64,000 bases of DNA from Dugong dugon (Eukaryota > Chordata > Mammalia > Sirenia > Dugongidae). The position numbers were made by a program, and so were the translations under genes. The notes beneath the pieces are model-generated. The model saw only the letters and a list, made by a program, of their open reading frames with translations. It did not search any database and had not been told where the DNA came from. Numbering within the stretch: position 1 is the first letter of the stretch; every line of letters starts with the position of its first letter. The DNA lies in contig CM057469.1 in NCBI GenBank assembly GCA_030035585.1, positions 62,141,501 to 62,205,500 on the forward strand, in the 5' to 3' direction. Below, in pieces: positions 35,057 through 47,399 of this stretch.

Positions 35057-36731
35057 TCTGTCCTGTTTTTGTATATGTGTTCATATTGTCTGTTGTCTTC
35101 AGGACATTCTGTAGTTATTTTTCTCATTTATTGATTGTAGATTTGTTTGTTTCATCCTGCTTTTTTGTTTTATTTGTTTATGTCCAAGCAGGCGAGCTGT
35201 GCAATCTTTGTTGTTTGCTCATCTGTAAGCATGATAATTTTCGCCTTCTTTGCCAATGGGCTAGGTCAGTCACTCAGGTATGGTATAGCAAGGCAGGTCC
35301 AGCTGAAGGGGAGTTACTGGTATGGGTTGTTTGTGGCATGTACTAAGGCTGACAGGGAGAGCCAGGAATCAGTGAAGGTCAGATTCCAGTAGGCCATGCC
35401 TGTGCTACTTAGGCGTGTGATGTTCAGCCCATGGTGCAGGTAGGTAGGAAGGAGGAGGGGGATTGTGATTTGCAGAGCTATAATGCGTATGGGAAAGAGG
35501 AAAGAGAGGAGAGAGTAACAGGATCCAAAAACTTACAAGCAAACAAAAAAGTGCTAACGGAGTTTGCTGTTGGAGTGGAGTGATGAGAGACTGAGAAATG
35601 AAGAAGAACAAAAAGAAAAAAAGAAAAAGGGTAAAAGAAAAAATGAATAAATTAAGATTAGAAAAATAAAATAAAATCAAAGCCCTCATGGATCCCACTG
35701 GTTCAGCAGTGAGGAAAGAGGAAGTTGCACCCAGGCAGTGAAGTACAGCCCAGCTAGAAGGGGTAGAGGTGTCACACAGCACCAGATATTCAAGAGAAGG
35801 AAGAGAAGGTAAGTATAGAGAGATGGGAAACTGCGAAATGAAGAAAGACAAAAAAGTAAAAAGAGAAAAGAAACCAAAACCAAAAAAAACAAAAGACCAA
35901 AAAAAAGAAAAAAATTCTCCCAGGGATCTTACTGCAGGGCTGCGCAGACTGATGGCGTAGCTCCCAAGCCTCACAGTGCTGCCTATCTAAAATGGGCTCC
36001 CAAGCTGGGAAAAGAAAAAGAAAACAAACAAACCAAAGTAGAACAAAAAAAAAAAAAAAAAAAAGCCCTGGGAATCCAACTAGTGGGGCAACACGGGCCA
36101 GGAAGAAATTCCATAGTCGAGCAGCATTTCACAGCCTTTCAGGAAGAAGCAAATATGGCACACAGAGCCAGGTATTTGAGATCAAAGGGGGGAAACGATG
36201 TGAGAAGAATGGAATAAGCCAAAAGAAGTGGAAAAAAGCCACACCAGCAGCCAACAAATGGCACTCAGTGAACCGGCCTGTGTGGGTGGGTGAATCCAAG
36301 TGGCACTGGAGTGAAGCTGGTGCTTCCCAGCCAAAAACCTGTGGGCGCAGGAAGCAGAGGAGGCCGAGGGGGGTTGAAGAAGGATGCGGATTGGGAAAGC
36401 ATATATCGCTGATTACCAGTTGCTCTGTCTCCTGCTGGAAGCTCTGTGAAGCTGTTCATCTCTCATACCAGTTCATCTCTCTCTGATAGGAGTCCAAGAT
36501 GGTGGATCTGTGCTGTGTTAGCTGATGGGGACCTCTCCATGTATCTGTCCTTGCTCTCTGTTCTCTGTCAGTTTCTTATTCCATCGGTGGTTGCTGAGTT
36601 CTTTATCTCTGCATTTCAAGCTTAGGGTTTGAGGATTGTTTGTCTTTGTTTGACTAAGTTTTTTGGGTCTTTGCTATGGAGGGATGGTGTGGTGCTTCTG
36701 TCTATAGCACCATGTTGCCCAGAAATCCTCT

Positions 36732-37186
36732 GTCAAAGTTTTTAACATAACACCTGAGGCTTTCTGAGATGCTCTATTTCAGAGGAAATGGAAAAGTTCT
36801 GGTGGGCTCCATTTTCAAAATAATATTACGTGAGAAACATGTAAAAACCAAATTAAGTCAAGCCTATGTTAGAAGCAAAATATAAGCAATTATTTATCAA
36901 TTCCTAATATTAGCCTACTTGTCTGTAGATAAATATGCCAAAAAGGTCAAATGTATGATCTTCTACAAGATGTCTAGCACACTTAATGATTCATATTAAT
37001 TATAAGGAGAAATTAAAATTGAATAGGTTTTATAGCAATCATAACACTGACATAAAAAGTGACAAAAATCCAATATCATGTATAAACACACATGCAAATG
37101 AATGTACATGATACTGCAAGCTCTGAATTTCTATAGAACAAAGATAGGAAAGTCGATAACATATTACAATGACTATATTTGGGTTA
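36732..37186. other. AT-rich stretch without a recognised feature
   Basis: Begins with the right copy of the L1-C target duplication. No exon or repeat was identified. Confidence 0.5.
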
Positions 37187-37375
37187 AGGAGTCCTGATGG
37201 CACAAATGGCTACTAACCAAAAGACTGGTGGTTTGAAATCAGACACCGGCTCCATAGGAGAAAGGCCTGGCAATATGCTTCTGTAAAGATTATACCAAGA
37301 AAACCATATTTGGTTCTCCTTTGTCACATGAGGTCACTATGAGGTGAAATCAACACGATGGCACCCGTCGACAAT
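37187..37375 (+). repeat. AfroSINE copy
   Basis: Sense copy, 'aggagtcctgatggcacaaa' to 'cacgatggcacccgtcgac', with a shortened head. Confidence 0.85.
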
Positions 37376-38069
37376 ATCATATTTGAGTTTAGAGATAATA
37401 AGTTTAGTGTTTAACTCCTTTATACTTGGCTGTTTTCTAAATTTTTAACATGTATCATATTAGAATTACAAGAATGTTATTTTAAAATATAGATGGCTAA
37501 AAAGACAACACATTTCATGGACTCTAAAGACTTTGTAATTATCTCAAGGTCTAATAATACTTTGGTGATTTTGTGTGTGTATGAGAGTTTTGTTAAATAG
37601 ACAACAATAAGATTCTGAAATACAATTTTTATGTTCATACATTTCAAATAACATTAAATAGTGAAAAAACACTCTTGGCTAGAAAAAATTTTAAACTCTA
37701 CAAAAACACAAAACCTTTAAAGATCAAACTCAATCTTACAGAATTTTAAAGGAATCTATATGAACTACAGCACTAAGAGAGCTGGATGAAAAACTCTCCC
37801 TGTTCTTTCTGTTGTGCATATCAAGAAGGATTTAGGGATTTCATTTGTTCAATTTGTCACAATCAATTATAGTCATTTATTCTTTTGAACTCAAATTATT
37901 CCAAATTTGGCTAGTGGGTGCTCCCTGAAGCTGGATCCTGACTGCATCTGATGTATTCCCATTAGGCTTTGCACATTTCTCCTCTTGTAGCACAGCACAA
38001 TGTTCTCAGCTCACTGTGTACTTCTCCTGCCCATCACCTGTTATCAGGCATCTTTCCATTACCTCCGAT
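37376..38069. other. AT-rich stretch without a recognised feature
   Basis: No SCR-type cysteine spacing, no clear repeat, and no usable open frame on either strand. Confidence 0.5.
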
Positions 38070-38275
38070 TCTTTTATTGGAGGCCTGGCAGTGCAAAATT
38101 TAAGCCCTTGGCTGCTAACTGGAAGGTTGGTGGTTCGAACCCACGAGCTGCTCTGCGGGAGAAAGATGTAGCAGTTGGCTTCCATAAAGATTTACAGCCT
38201 TGGAAACCAAGTAGGGCAGTTCTACTCTGTCAAACAGAGTCACTTTGAGTCGGGATTGGCCCTACAACACACAAC
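38070..38275 (+). repeat. AfroSINE copy
   Basis: Sense copy with 'ggaggcctggcagtgcaaaa', a well-kept 'ggttggtggttcgaaccca' box B and the 'tttgagtcgggattggccc' tail. Confidence 0.9.
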
Positions 38276-38304
38276 AATTTAGACTCAGGTCTTTGAAATA
38301 TAAG

Positions 38305-38470
38305 AAACCCTGGTGGTGTAAGGTTAAGAGTTCAGCTGCTAACCAAAATGTTGGCAGTTTCAATCCACCAGCTGCTCTTTGAAAACCCTATGGAGCTGTT
38401 CTACTCTGTCCTATAGGGTCTCTATGAGTCAGAATCGACTCGACATCAGTGGGTTTTGTTTTTGGTTTTT
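38305..38470 (+). repeat. AfroSINE copy
   Basis: Sense copy 30 bp after the previous one. It is one of the best preserved ('gaaaccctggtggtgtaagg', 'tctgtcctatagggtctc', 'agaatcgactcgacatcag'), with a GTTTTTG-rich tail. Confidence 0.9.
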
Positions 38471-38989
38471 TGAAATATATCACATTTAAAAGTCAGTAGT
38501 TTCTATTGGATTTTACAAGTAAAGTTTAATAATACAATTTTTGAATAATTTTTTAATGTATTTTCTCTTTACTGTTTTCTTTCCATTTTATGACATTTAT
38601 AAAGATACCGTCCACAGAGCAATGCTAACATTACTATTGACAACCCAGCTACTGATTGAAGGTTAAAATTTCTTTGCATTTCTTTTGTCCCAGGATGTTT
38701 GCGTCTAAGTTATGTGTGAGTACTCTATTCCAAAACAACTTGTGATAATTCTGATCTCTGCATGGCTCTGTTACCTTATTAATGAAGTTTTACATTTATT
38801 TGCTGTAGTTTGTTTTAATTTTGGATTTTGCTTCTTCTTCCCTTCTTTATCTAACCTCATTTTTTAATTATGAAAAACACCTATGTGTTTCAAAAATAAA
38901 AATTATATGAAAGGGTCTATGGTGAGTAGTCTTATTCCTATCATACCTCCTTCTACGTGTTTCCATACTTAAAAAAGTAATCATTTCGT
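38471..38989. other. AT-rich stretch without a recognised feature
   Basis: No gene or assignable repeat. Confidence 0.45.
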
Positions 38990-39420
38990 TAGTTTCTGAT
39001 AAATCCTTTCAGTGTTCATTCTTCTTTTTTTATAGCCAAGGAAGCTTATATTACTTTCTTATCTGCATCTTGCAGTTTTCATTTTAGAAAATATCCCAAC
39101 TATTCCAATATTTTATTGTAACAGATAATGATATCGTGAATGTACTTGTGTGTATGTTACTTTTTATTTATGTATGCATATCATCAGAACATGTAGCAAG
39201 AATTGAGATTCATGGATCAAGAGGTCAATGTTTTGTTAAATTTATTAGATATTTCAAATTTTTCTCCAGAGGGGTGTGATATATTAGCCTCCCACCATGT
39301 GGTAAAAGCCTACTTTTCCTTGCACTTCCTAACTCAGGACGTTGTCAAACTTGTGTGTTGTTTCCCACGTGCCAGATACATGGCACATCTGTTTTAATTT
39401 CCATTTAGCTTTTTAAAAAA
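38990..39420 (-). mobile_element. Ancient antisense L1 (L1M-type) 3' fragment
   Basis: Blocks such as 'attgagattcatggatcaag', 'atatttcaaatttttctcc' and 'cccaccatgtggtaaaagcc' match the antisense 3' region of old mammalian L1s at low similarity. Boundaries are approximate. Confidence 0.45.
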
Positions 39421-39727
39421 TAAAGTTGAAAAATACTAATTGCATTTGTTTTTCTGTCTCTTAATTTTCTGGTTAAGGGCTCCATAGGGTTCGATATCTC
39501 CCTAAAGAGAACTTTGGCAGAACTTTCAAGACCTGCTAAGGGGAACACTGATGTAAAAACCATAGTACACGCAGAAATCTGAAAGCTGTGCCTTTTGGGA
39601 AATGTTTGTCAATCCAAGCCTGTGTTTCCAACTAACGCAGATGACTTTTTATTCACCAGGTTTCCAGGGAAACAGTGTTAGAAGTTGAACACAAGGTCAT
39701 TGTCCAGTGAAAACTGTAGAAAGAGTG
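39421..39727. other. Unassigned stretch
   Basis: It contains 'ccttttgggaaatg' and similar motifs that may belong to an ancient repeat I cannot name. No coding signal. Confidence 0.4.
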
Positions 39728-39887
39728 TCTAGGTTTCCTTGGGCTGCCATAACAAAAGGTCTCAAAGGGGATGGCTTTAGAGAATAGAAACTTACTGTCT
39801 CACAATTCTGGAGACTAGAAGTCCAGATTCAGGGCCTTAGCAGTATTATGCTCTCTCTGCAAAGTCTAGTGGAAGATCCTTCCTTAT
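39728..39887 (-). mobile_element. Truncated older MaLR/MLT-type LTR, antisense
   Basis: 'gggctgccataacaaaaggt', 'cttactgtctcacaattctgg' and 'actagaagtccagattc' are the antisense 3' part of a MaLR-type LTR more diverged than the other copies here. It breaks off at the L1 fragment at 39888. Confidence 0.7.
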
Positions 39888-40488
39888 CTTTTTTGTTTGT
39901 TTTAGTTTGCTTTTATTGTACTTTCGATGAAGGTTTACAGAGCAAATCAGTTTCTCTGTCAGAGCAGTAAGTATGGTCTTTTTTGTGAGTTAGAATTTTG
40001 TTCTACATTTTTCCCCTACTCTGTTTGGGACCCTCTTGTGATCCCTGTCAGAGCAGTCGGTGATGGTAGCCGGACACTATCTAGTTGGGATGGACTCAGT
40101 GTGGTGGAGGCTGTGATAATTTTGGTCCGTTTGTCCTTTGGACTAATCTTTCCCTTGTGTCTTTGATTTTCTTCATTCTTCCTTTCTCCAAACAGGGTGA
40201 GACCAGTGAAGTATCTTAGATGGCCACTCAGAAGCTTTTAAGACCCCAGGCACTACTCACCATATTAGAATGTAGAACATTTTCTTTATAGACTTTTTTA
40301 TGCCGATTGAGCTAGATGTCCCCTGAGACCTTGGTCCCCAGCCCTCAGTGCAGAATTCGGACCTTCAGGAAGTTTGGATGTGTCTATGAAGCTTCCATGA
40401 CCTTGCCTTGGTTAAGTTCTGCTGACTTCCCTAGTATTGTGTACTGTCTTACCCTTCACCAAAGTTACCATTTATTTATTCTCTATTT
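39888..40488 (-). mobile_element. Antisense L1 3' UTR fragment
   Basis: It starts 'tttattgtactttcgatgaa', the complement of an L1 3' end, and passes through the 3' UTR blocks ('gagcagtcggtgatggtag', 'atgccgattgagctagatg') with an internal deletion near 39960. It ends where a second L1 3' end begins at about 40489. Confidence 0.75.
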
Positions 40489-41699
40489 TTTTTAATTTTT
40501 TATTTTTTATTGTACTTTAGGTAGAGGTTTACAGAACAAGTAGTTTCTCATTAAACAGTCAGTACACACATTGTTTTATGACATTGGTTAACAACGCCAT
40601 GACACATCAGCACTCTCCCTTCTAGACCTTTTTTTTTTTTGGTGAAAATATACCTAGCCAAAGATACACCATTTAAAAAATTTCTACATGCATAATTTAG
40701 TGACTTCGATTACGTTCTTCCCGTTGTGCTGCTATTCTCACTTTAAATGAAGGTTTACAGAACAAAATAGTTTCTCATTAAACAGTACACATGTTGTCCT
40801 ATGACAATGGTTAACAACTCCACTACATGTCAACACTGTCCTCACTCAAACTTGGGTTCCCTATCACCAGCTTTTCCTGTCCCCTTCCACCTTCCAGTAC
40901 TTGTTCCTGGACTGCTGTGGCCTCATTAGTTCCGTTTTGTTTTATGGTGCTGTCTAACCCCCGGCTGACCTGTGAACCTTAGAAGTGACTTTACCACTGA
41001 GCCAAAAGGGTGTTGGGGGCCATATTCTAGGGGTTTCTCCAGTCTCTTTCAGGACAATAAAACTGGTCTTTTTTTGTGTGTTAGAATTTTGTTCTACATC
41101 CTTCTCCAGCTCTGTCCAGAACCCTCTGTTGTGATCCCAGTCAGAACAGTCAGTGGTGATAGCCAGGCACCATCTAGCTGTACTGGACTCAGTCTGGTGG
41201 AGGCCTTGGTAACTGTGGTCCGTTAGTGCTTTGGACTAATCTTTTCCTTGTATCATTTTGCCTTCATTCTCCCTTGCTCCTGAAGGGGTGAAGCCAGTGG
41301 AGTATCTTAGATGGTTGCTCCCGGGCTTTTAAGACCCCAGACGCTACTCACCAAGGTAGAATGTAGGACAATGTCTTTATAAACTGTCTTATGCCAATTG
41401 AGCTAGATATTCCCTGAGACCATGGTCCCCACAGCCCTCTGCCCAGCAATCCAGTCCCTCAGGGAGTTTGGATGTGTCTATGGGGCTTCCATGAGCTTTC
41501 CTTGTACAAGTAGTACTGGCTTCCCCAGTATTGTGTACTGTCTCACCCTTCACCAAAGATACACTTATCTATTGTCTATTTAGTATTTCCCACCCACCCC
41601 ACCATCCCTTGTAACCAACAAAGATTGTTACTTTTTGTGTGTAAACTTTTTCATGGGTTTTTACAATAGAGGTCTCATGCAATATTTGTCCTTTTGTGA

Positions 41700-44600
41700 A
41701 TGACTTATTTCACTGAGCATAATGTCCTCCAGTTTCATCCATGTTATGAGATGCTTCACAGATTCATCATTGTTCTTTATCATTGCATAATACTCCATTG
41801 GGTGTATGTACCATAGTTTTTTTTACCCATTCATCTGTTGATGGTCACTTAGGTTGTTTCCATATTTTTGCAGTTGTGAGTAATGCTGCAATGAACATGG
41901 GTGTGCATATGTTTATTCATGTGACGGCTCTTATTTCTCTAAGATATATTCCTAGGAGTGGGATAGCTGGATCGTATTGTATTTCTATGTCTAGCTTTTT
42001 AAGGTAGTGCCATATCGTTTTCCAAAATGGTTGTACCATTTTGCATTCGCATTAGTAGGGCATAAGAATTCCAGTCTCCCCACAGCCTCTCCAACTTTTG
42101 TTATTTTCAGTTTTTTGATTCATGCCAGTAATGTTGGGGTGAGTTGCTATCTCACTGTAGTTTTGATTTTCATTTCCCTAATGGCTATTGATCATAAGCA
42201 TTTCCTCACGTTTCTGTTAGCCTCTTGAATGTCTTGTTTAGTGAAGTGCCTGTTCATATCCTTTGTCCCTTTTTTAATTGGATTATTTGCCGTTTTGTTG
42301 TAGAGGTGTTGTATTGTCCTATAGATTTTAAAGATCAGACTTTGTCGAATTTGTCATAGTCAAATTTTTTTCCCAGTTTGTAGGTTCTCGTTTTATTCTT
42401 TGGTAAGGTCTTTTGATGAGGTTAAGTGTTCAATTTTTAGAAGATCCTAGTTATGTAGCTTATCTTCTGGAGTTTGTGCATTGATAGTTGTGGTTTGTAT
42501 CCTATTTCTGCCATGTATTAGGGTCTCTAGCATTGACCCTATTTTTTCTTCTATGATCTTTGTAGTTTTTGGTTTTATATTTAGATCTTCAATCCATTTT
42601 GGATTACTTTTTGAGTATGGTGTGAGGTGTGGTCCTGTTTCATTTTTTTTACAGATGATTATCCATTTTTGCCAGCACCGTTTGTTAAAAAGACTGTCTT
42701 TCCCCTATTTAATGGATTTTGGGCTTTTGTCGAAGATCAGGTGTCTGTAAGGGGATGGATTTACATCTGGGTTCTCAATTCTCTTCCACTGGCCAATATG
42801 TCTGTCGTTGTACCACTACCAGGCTATTTTGACAACCGTAGCTATGTAGTGGTTTCTGAGGTCAGGTAATGCGAGTCATTTTTTAATGTTGAGTCTACTT
42901 ATCCATGAGCATGGTATGTTTTTCCATTTATGTAGATCTCTTTTGGTTTCTTGCAATAGTGTTTTGTAATTTTGTTTGTATAGGTCTTTTACATACCAGG
43001 TTAGATTTATTGCTAAGTATTTTAACTTTTTAGTGGTTCTTACTTATAAATGGTATTGTTTTCCTGATTTCCTGTTCGTTATTCTCTTTATTAGTGTATA
43101 GATATCCAACTGATTTTTTTATGTTTATCTTATATTCTGCTACTCTGCTGAATCTTTCTATTAGTTCCAGTAGTTTTCTTGTGGAGTCCTTTGGGTTTTC
43201 TAGGTACAGTATCATATCATTCGATAATAGGGACAGTTTTACTTCTTCATTACCAATTTGGATGGTCTTTTTTTTTTTTTTTTTTTTTTGCCGTATTGCT
43301 CTAGCTAGGACTACAAGCACAATGTTAAATAGGAGTGGTGATAAAGTACAACCTTGTCTTGTTCCTGTTCTTAGGTGAAATGTATTCAGCTTCTCTCCAT
43401 TAAGAATGATGTTGGCTGTTTGTTTGTATAGACACCCTTTATTATGTTGAAGATTTTCCCTTCTCTACCTGTGTCATTCAGACTATTTTATCAGAAATGG
43501 GTGTTAGACTTTATCAAATGCCTTTTCTGCATCGATTGAGATGATCGTGTGATTTTTTTCTTTTCCTTTATTTGTGTGGTGGATTACTTTAATTGATTTT
43601 CTATTGGGGAACCATCCTTGCATACCTGGTATGAATCCCACTTGGATGAGGTGTATTAGTTTTTATATGATACTGAATTCTATTGGCTAGAATTTTGTTG
43701 AAAATATTTTCATCTTTATTAACGAGAGATTTTGGTCTGTAATTTTCTTTTTTGTGTGGTGTCTTTGCCTGGCTTTTGTATCAGGGTTATGCTGGCTTCA
43801 TAAAATGAATTTGGAGGTATTCCTTCCTTTTCTTTATTCTGAAATAGGTTCAATAGTACTGGTGCAAGTTATTCTCTGAATGTTTCATAGAATTCTCCAG
43901 TGAAGCTGTCCTGGATTGAATTATGTCCCCCCAAAAATGTGTGTATCAATTTGGCTGGGCCATGGTTTCCAGTATTCTGTGGTTGTCCTTCATTTTGTGA
44001 TTGCAATTTTATGTTAAAGAGGATTAGTGTGGGATTGTAACACCCTTCCTGAGGTCACATTCCTAATCCAACGTAAAGGGAGTTTCCCTAGGATGTGGCC
44101 TGCACCATCTTTTTTCTTACAGGAGATAAAAGGAATGGGAAGCAATCAGAGAGCTGGGGACCTCATACCACCAAGAAAGCAGTGCTGGGAGCAGAGTGTT
44201 TCTTTTGGACCTGAGGTTCCTGCACTGAGATGCTCCCAGACAAAGGGAAGACTGATGCACCACAAGGACCTTCCTCCAGAGCTGACAGGGAAAGCCTACC
44301 TCTGGAGCTGATGCCTTGAATTTGGACTTGTGGCCTACTTGAGTGTGAGAGAATAAATTTCTCTTTGTTAAAAGCCATCCACTTGTGCTATTTCTGTTAT
44401 AGCAGCACTAGATGACTAAGACAGAAGCCGTTTATGCCAGGGCTTTTTGTTGTTGTTGTTGTGAGTTTTTTTTTTTTATTACCTTTTAAAACTCTTCTCT
44501 TGTTATGAGTCTGTTCAGATTTCCAACCTCAGTTTGCCTTAATTTAGGTAGGTAATAAATGTTTCTAGAAAGTTATCCATTTCTTCTAGGTTTTCAAATA

Positions 44601-45858
44601 TATTGGAGTATAGTTTTTCATAGCACTCTGTTATGATCCTTTTTATTTCAGTTGGGTCTGTTGTAACGTCCCCCATTTCATTTCTTATTTGGGTTATTTG
44701 TGTCCTCTCCTGTGTTTCTTTCCTCAGTTTGGCCAATGGTTTGTCGATTTTGTTGATCACATCAAAGAATCAATTTTTGGTTTTGTTGATTCTTTCTATT
44801 GTTTTTGTATTCTTTGTTTCATTTATTTCTGCTCTGATTTTATTATTTCCTTTCTTCTGGTGGATGTTGGCTTCTTTTGCTGTTCTCTTTTTATTCGTTT
44901 GCACTGTATAGTTAATTTTTTGAGTTTGTCCCTTTCTTCTTTTTTGATGTGTGCATATATCTCTATAAATTGACCTCTGATCACTGCCTTTACTGTGTCC
45001 CAAAGGTTTTGGTATGATGTTTACATTCTTGTTTAATTCTCAAAATTTTTTTCATTCCATCTTTGATTTCTTCTTTCACCCAGTGGTTTTTAGAAAGGTG
45101 TTATTCAGTTTTCTTGTATTTGACTTTTTTCCCTTGCTCTTCTGATTATTAGTTTCTACTTTAATGAAGTTGCATTCAGAGAAGATGCTTTGCATTTTCT
45201 CAAGGTTCTGGATTTTGTTGAGGGTTGCTTTGTGGCCTAAGATGTGGTCTATTCTAAAGAATGTTCCATGTGCACTGGAAAAGATTGTGTACAGTGTTGC
45301 TGTTGGGTGCAGTGTTTTTTATATGTCTGTGAGGTCAGGTAGTTTGATTGTGGCCTTTAGGTCTTCTGTATCTTTGTTGAGTTTCTTTCTACGTGTTCTG
45401 TCCTTTACCGAGAGTGGTGTATTGAAGTCTCCTACTAATATTGTGGAACTGTCAGTTTCTCTTTTCAGTGCTGTTAGGGTTTGTGTATTTTGGAGCCATG
45501 TCATTGGGAGCATAGATATTTATTATGGTATGTCCTTACAGCAGATTGTCCCTTTAATCATTATATAATGTCCTTCTTTGTCTTTTATGGTGGATTTTAT
45601 TTTAAAAGTCTACTTTATCTGAGATTAGTATTGCAACTTCTGCTCTTTCTTGGCTTCTGTTTTCTTGATATATTTTTTTCCATCCTTTGATTTTTAATAT
45701 ATTTATGACTTTGTTTCTAAGATCATCTCTTGTAGACTACGTATGGATGTCTTTTTTTTTTTTTTTAACCATTTGGTCTCTCTCTGTCTCTTCATGTGTG
45801 CATTTAAGCCTTTTACATTCAATGTGATTATTGATAGGTGTGAGTTTATTACTATCAT
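41700..45858 (-). pseudogene. L1-D ORF2, heavily broken
   Basis: Endonuclease pieces are near 45319-45513 ('STILVGDFNTPLSVKDR'), an inter-domain region is at 44770-45003, and the RT start is at 44539-44760. A solo MaLR LTR sits in the RT region. RT continues at 43030-43320, where the catalytic block reads 'LLSNDMILY' instead of FADD. C-terminal pieces lie at 41783-42228. Many stops. Confidence 0.8.
43907..44423 (+). mobile_element. Solo MaLR LTR in L1-D ORF2
   Basis: 517-bp LTR in sense orientation, 'TGTCCTGGATTG' to 'CTAAGACA', with an exact 5-bp duplication 'gaagc' (43902-43906, 44424-44428). It is inserted in the antisense L1-D RT region and is therefore younger than L1-D. Confidence 0.9.
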
Positions 45859-46138
45859 TTTGTAATGATTATTTGGGTGGAGGCGGGTATTGATGTTTTC
45901 TTTGTTGCTCTTATTCTCCTATGCTGAATTCCTTTTGTTTGTGAATTTTTTGTTTCTTTTTTTTTTGTAGATTTTGTGTTTACTGAGACTTTATCATCTT
46001 TATTTTGTTGAGTTTTGTTAACTTTCTTTGTAGTTACCTTGAAATTTGCTCCTATCTTCCTAAGTTTAAACCAGCCTTTTATTACTTGATGTTGCCTTGA
46101 CTTCCTCTCCATTTGAAAGTTTCTCCCCATTTAAAAGT

Positions 46139-46213
46139 TCTAAACAACAAAAGAGGGAATAAATGGTGTAAGTTCTATACTTACACCATTTATTCCCTCT
46201 TTTGTTGTTTAGA
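46139..46213. repeat. Perfect 34-bp-arm inverted repeat
   Basis: The left arm 46139-46172 is exactly complementary to the right arm 46180-46213, with a 7-base loop 'ttctata'. The right arm is the normal antisense L1 inter-ORF sequence; the left arm is an extra inverted copy of it. It would fold into a long hairpin. Confidence 0.9.
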
Positions 46214-47399
46214 CATTGTCATTTACAGATTGGCATCAATGGATCCCTGTAGTAAATATTTAATTTTTGTTTCCTCCTTGAGCACTCATAACCTAGGTTG
46301 GTAATGATTGCATCCCACATCGTTCTTAGGGTTTCTTCTTTCTTTCTTTGGATTTTTCTCAAAATTGTATCCAAGGATTTACCTTCAATTTCACTGACCC
46401 TGTCTTCCATTGTTGCAAATTTGCTCCTAAAACCTATTGCACTGTCCATTTCTGAAATCTTGTAGCTGATCTTTTGGATTTCTAATTGCTGTTTTTATAT
46501 GATTTTTAGTAGTTTGCTTATTTTGACATTTTGTTTCTGTGTTATTTTCCTGAATTCTTCCATTACTTTATCTGTGTTTCCCCTGATTTTGTCTATATTT
46601 CCCATGATTTTGTCTATTTTTTCCTTGGTTTTGTTTACATTCTCCTTCATCTCTTGGAGAGCCCTTAATGTTAGCATTTTGAATTTCCTATCAGCTAGTT
46701 CCAGCGCCTATTCTCCTACCAGAAAGTCATCTGGTGTTTTATTTTGGTTGCTTTCTGGAAACATCCTCTCCTGTTTTTTTTTTTTTTTTTTTTATGATTT
46801 ATTATTGTCTACTGTCTCTGGGACATTCAGGAATTATTTTCTTTGTTTATTAGTGTACATTTGTTTGTTTAGTCGTGTTTTTTGTTTTATTTAGTTATGT
46901 CTGGGCTGGTGGGCTGAGTGTGTTTTGTTGCTTGCTCGCCTTTAACAGGTGGGCAGGTCTGGTCACCTAGCTGTGGTGCAGCAGAGCAGGTTCAGTGGGG
47001 TAGAAAGGTGGGGATGGGTAGTTTGTGACACTATCTGGGGCTGATGGGGGATTTCAGGGGCTGGGGAAGGCAGGGTCGGAAGGAACTTATCCATGCTGCT
47101 CATGGGCATGAAATTCTGCATATGGTGCAGATAGGCGGGAGGGGATGCGATGTGAGTGAAAGAAGACAAAGAAGATAGAGAAACAAAAAAATGAAATTAA
47201 TTGAAGTTATATTAGGATTCGGCAGGCAGGGACTGGGCAGACATTATAAATTTGTATGCTGATCATTCTTTAGCCGCGTGGTGTGGCTGAGCATGTCGAG
47301 GAGAAGACAGGAGAAATGAAAGGAAGGAAGGAATAGAGAGAGAAGAAACAAACAGAAAAAAAAAAAACTAAAGGAAAAAATATTACACTCAAGGAGCCA

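Larger units (their letters stand above)
29009..36731 (-). mobile_element. Full-length antisense LINE-1 (L1-C)
   Basis: It starts with the T run of the poly(A) complement at 29003-29015 and ends with the L1 5' end ('caccatgttgcccagaaatcc') at about 36728-36731. The 3' UTR is about 29010-29840, ORF2 29840-33632, ORF1 34170-35056 and the 5' UTR 35060-36728. The flanks share 'tcaaagttttt' (28998-29008 and 36732-36742), the target duplication. No other element interrupts it. Frameshifts divide both ORFs. Confidence 0.9.

Noticed and set aside
35405-35974. 189-codon antisense frame
   Set aside because: It is the 5' UTR of L1-C, again pyrimidine-rich, not a gene.
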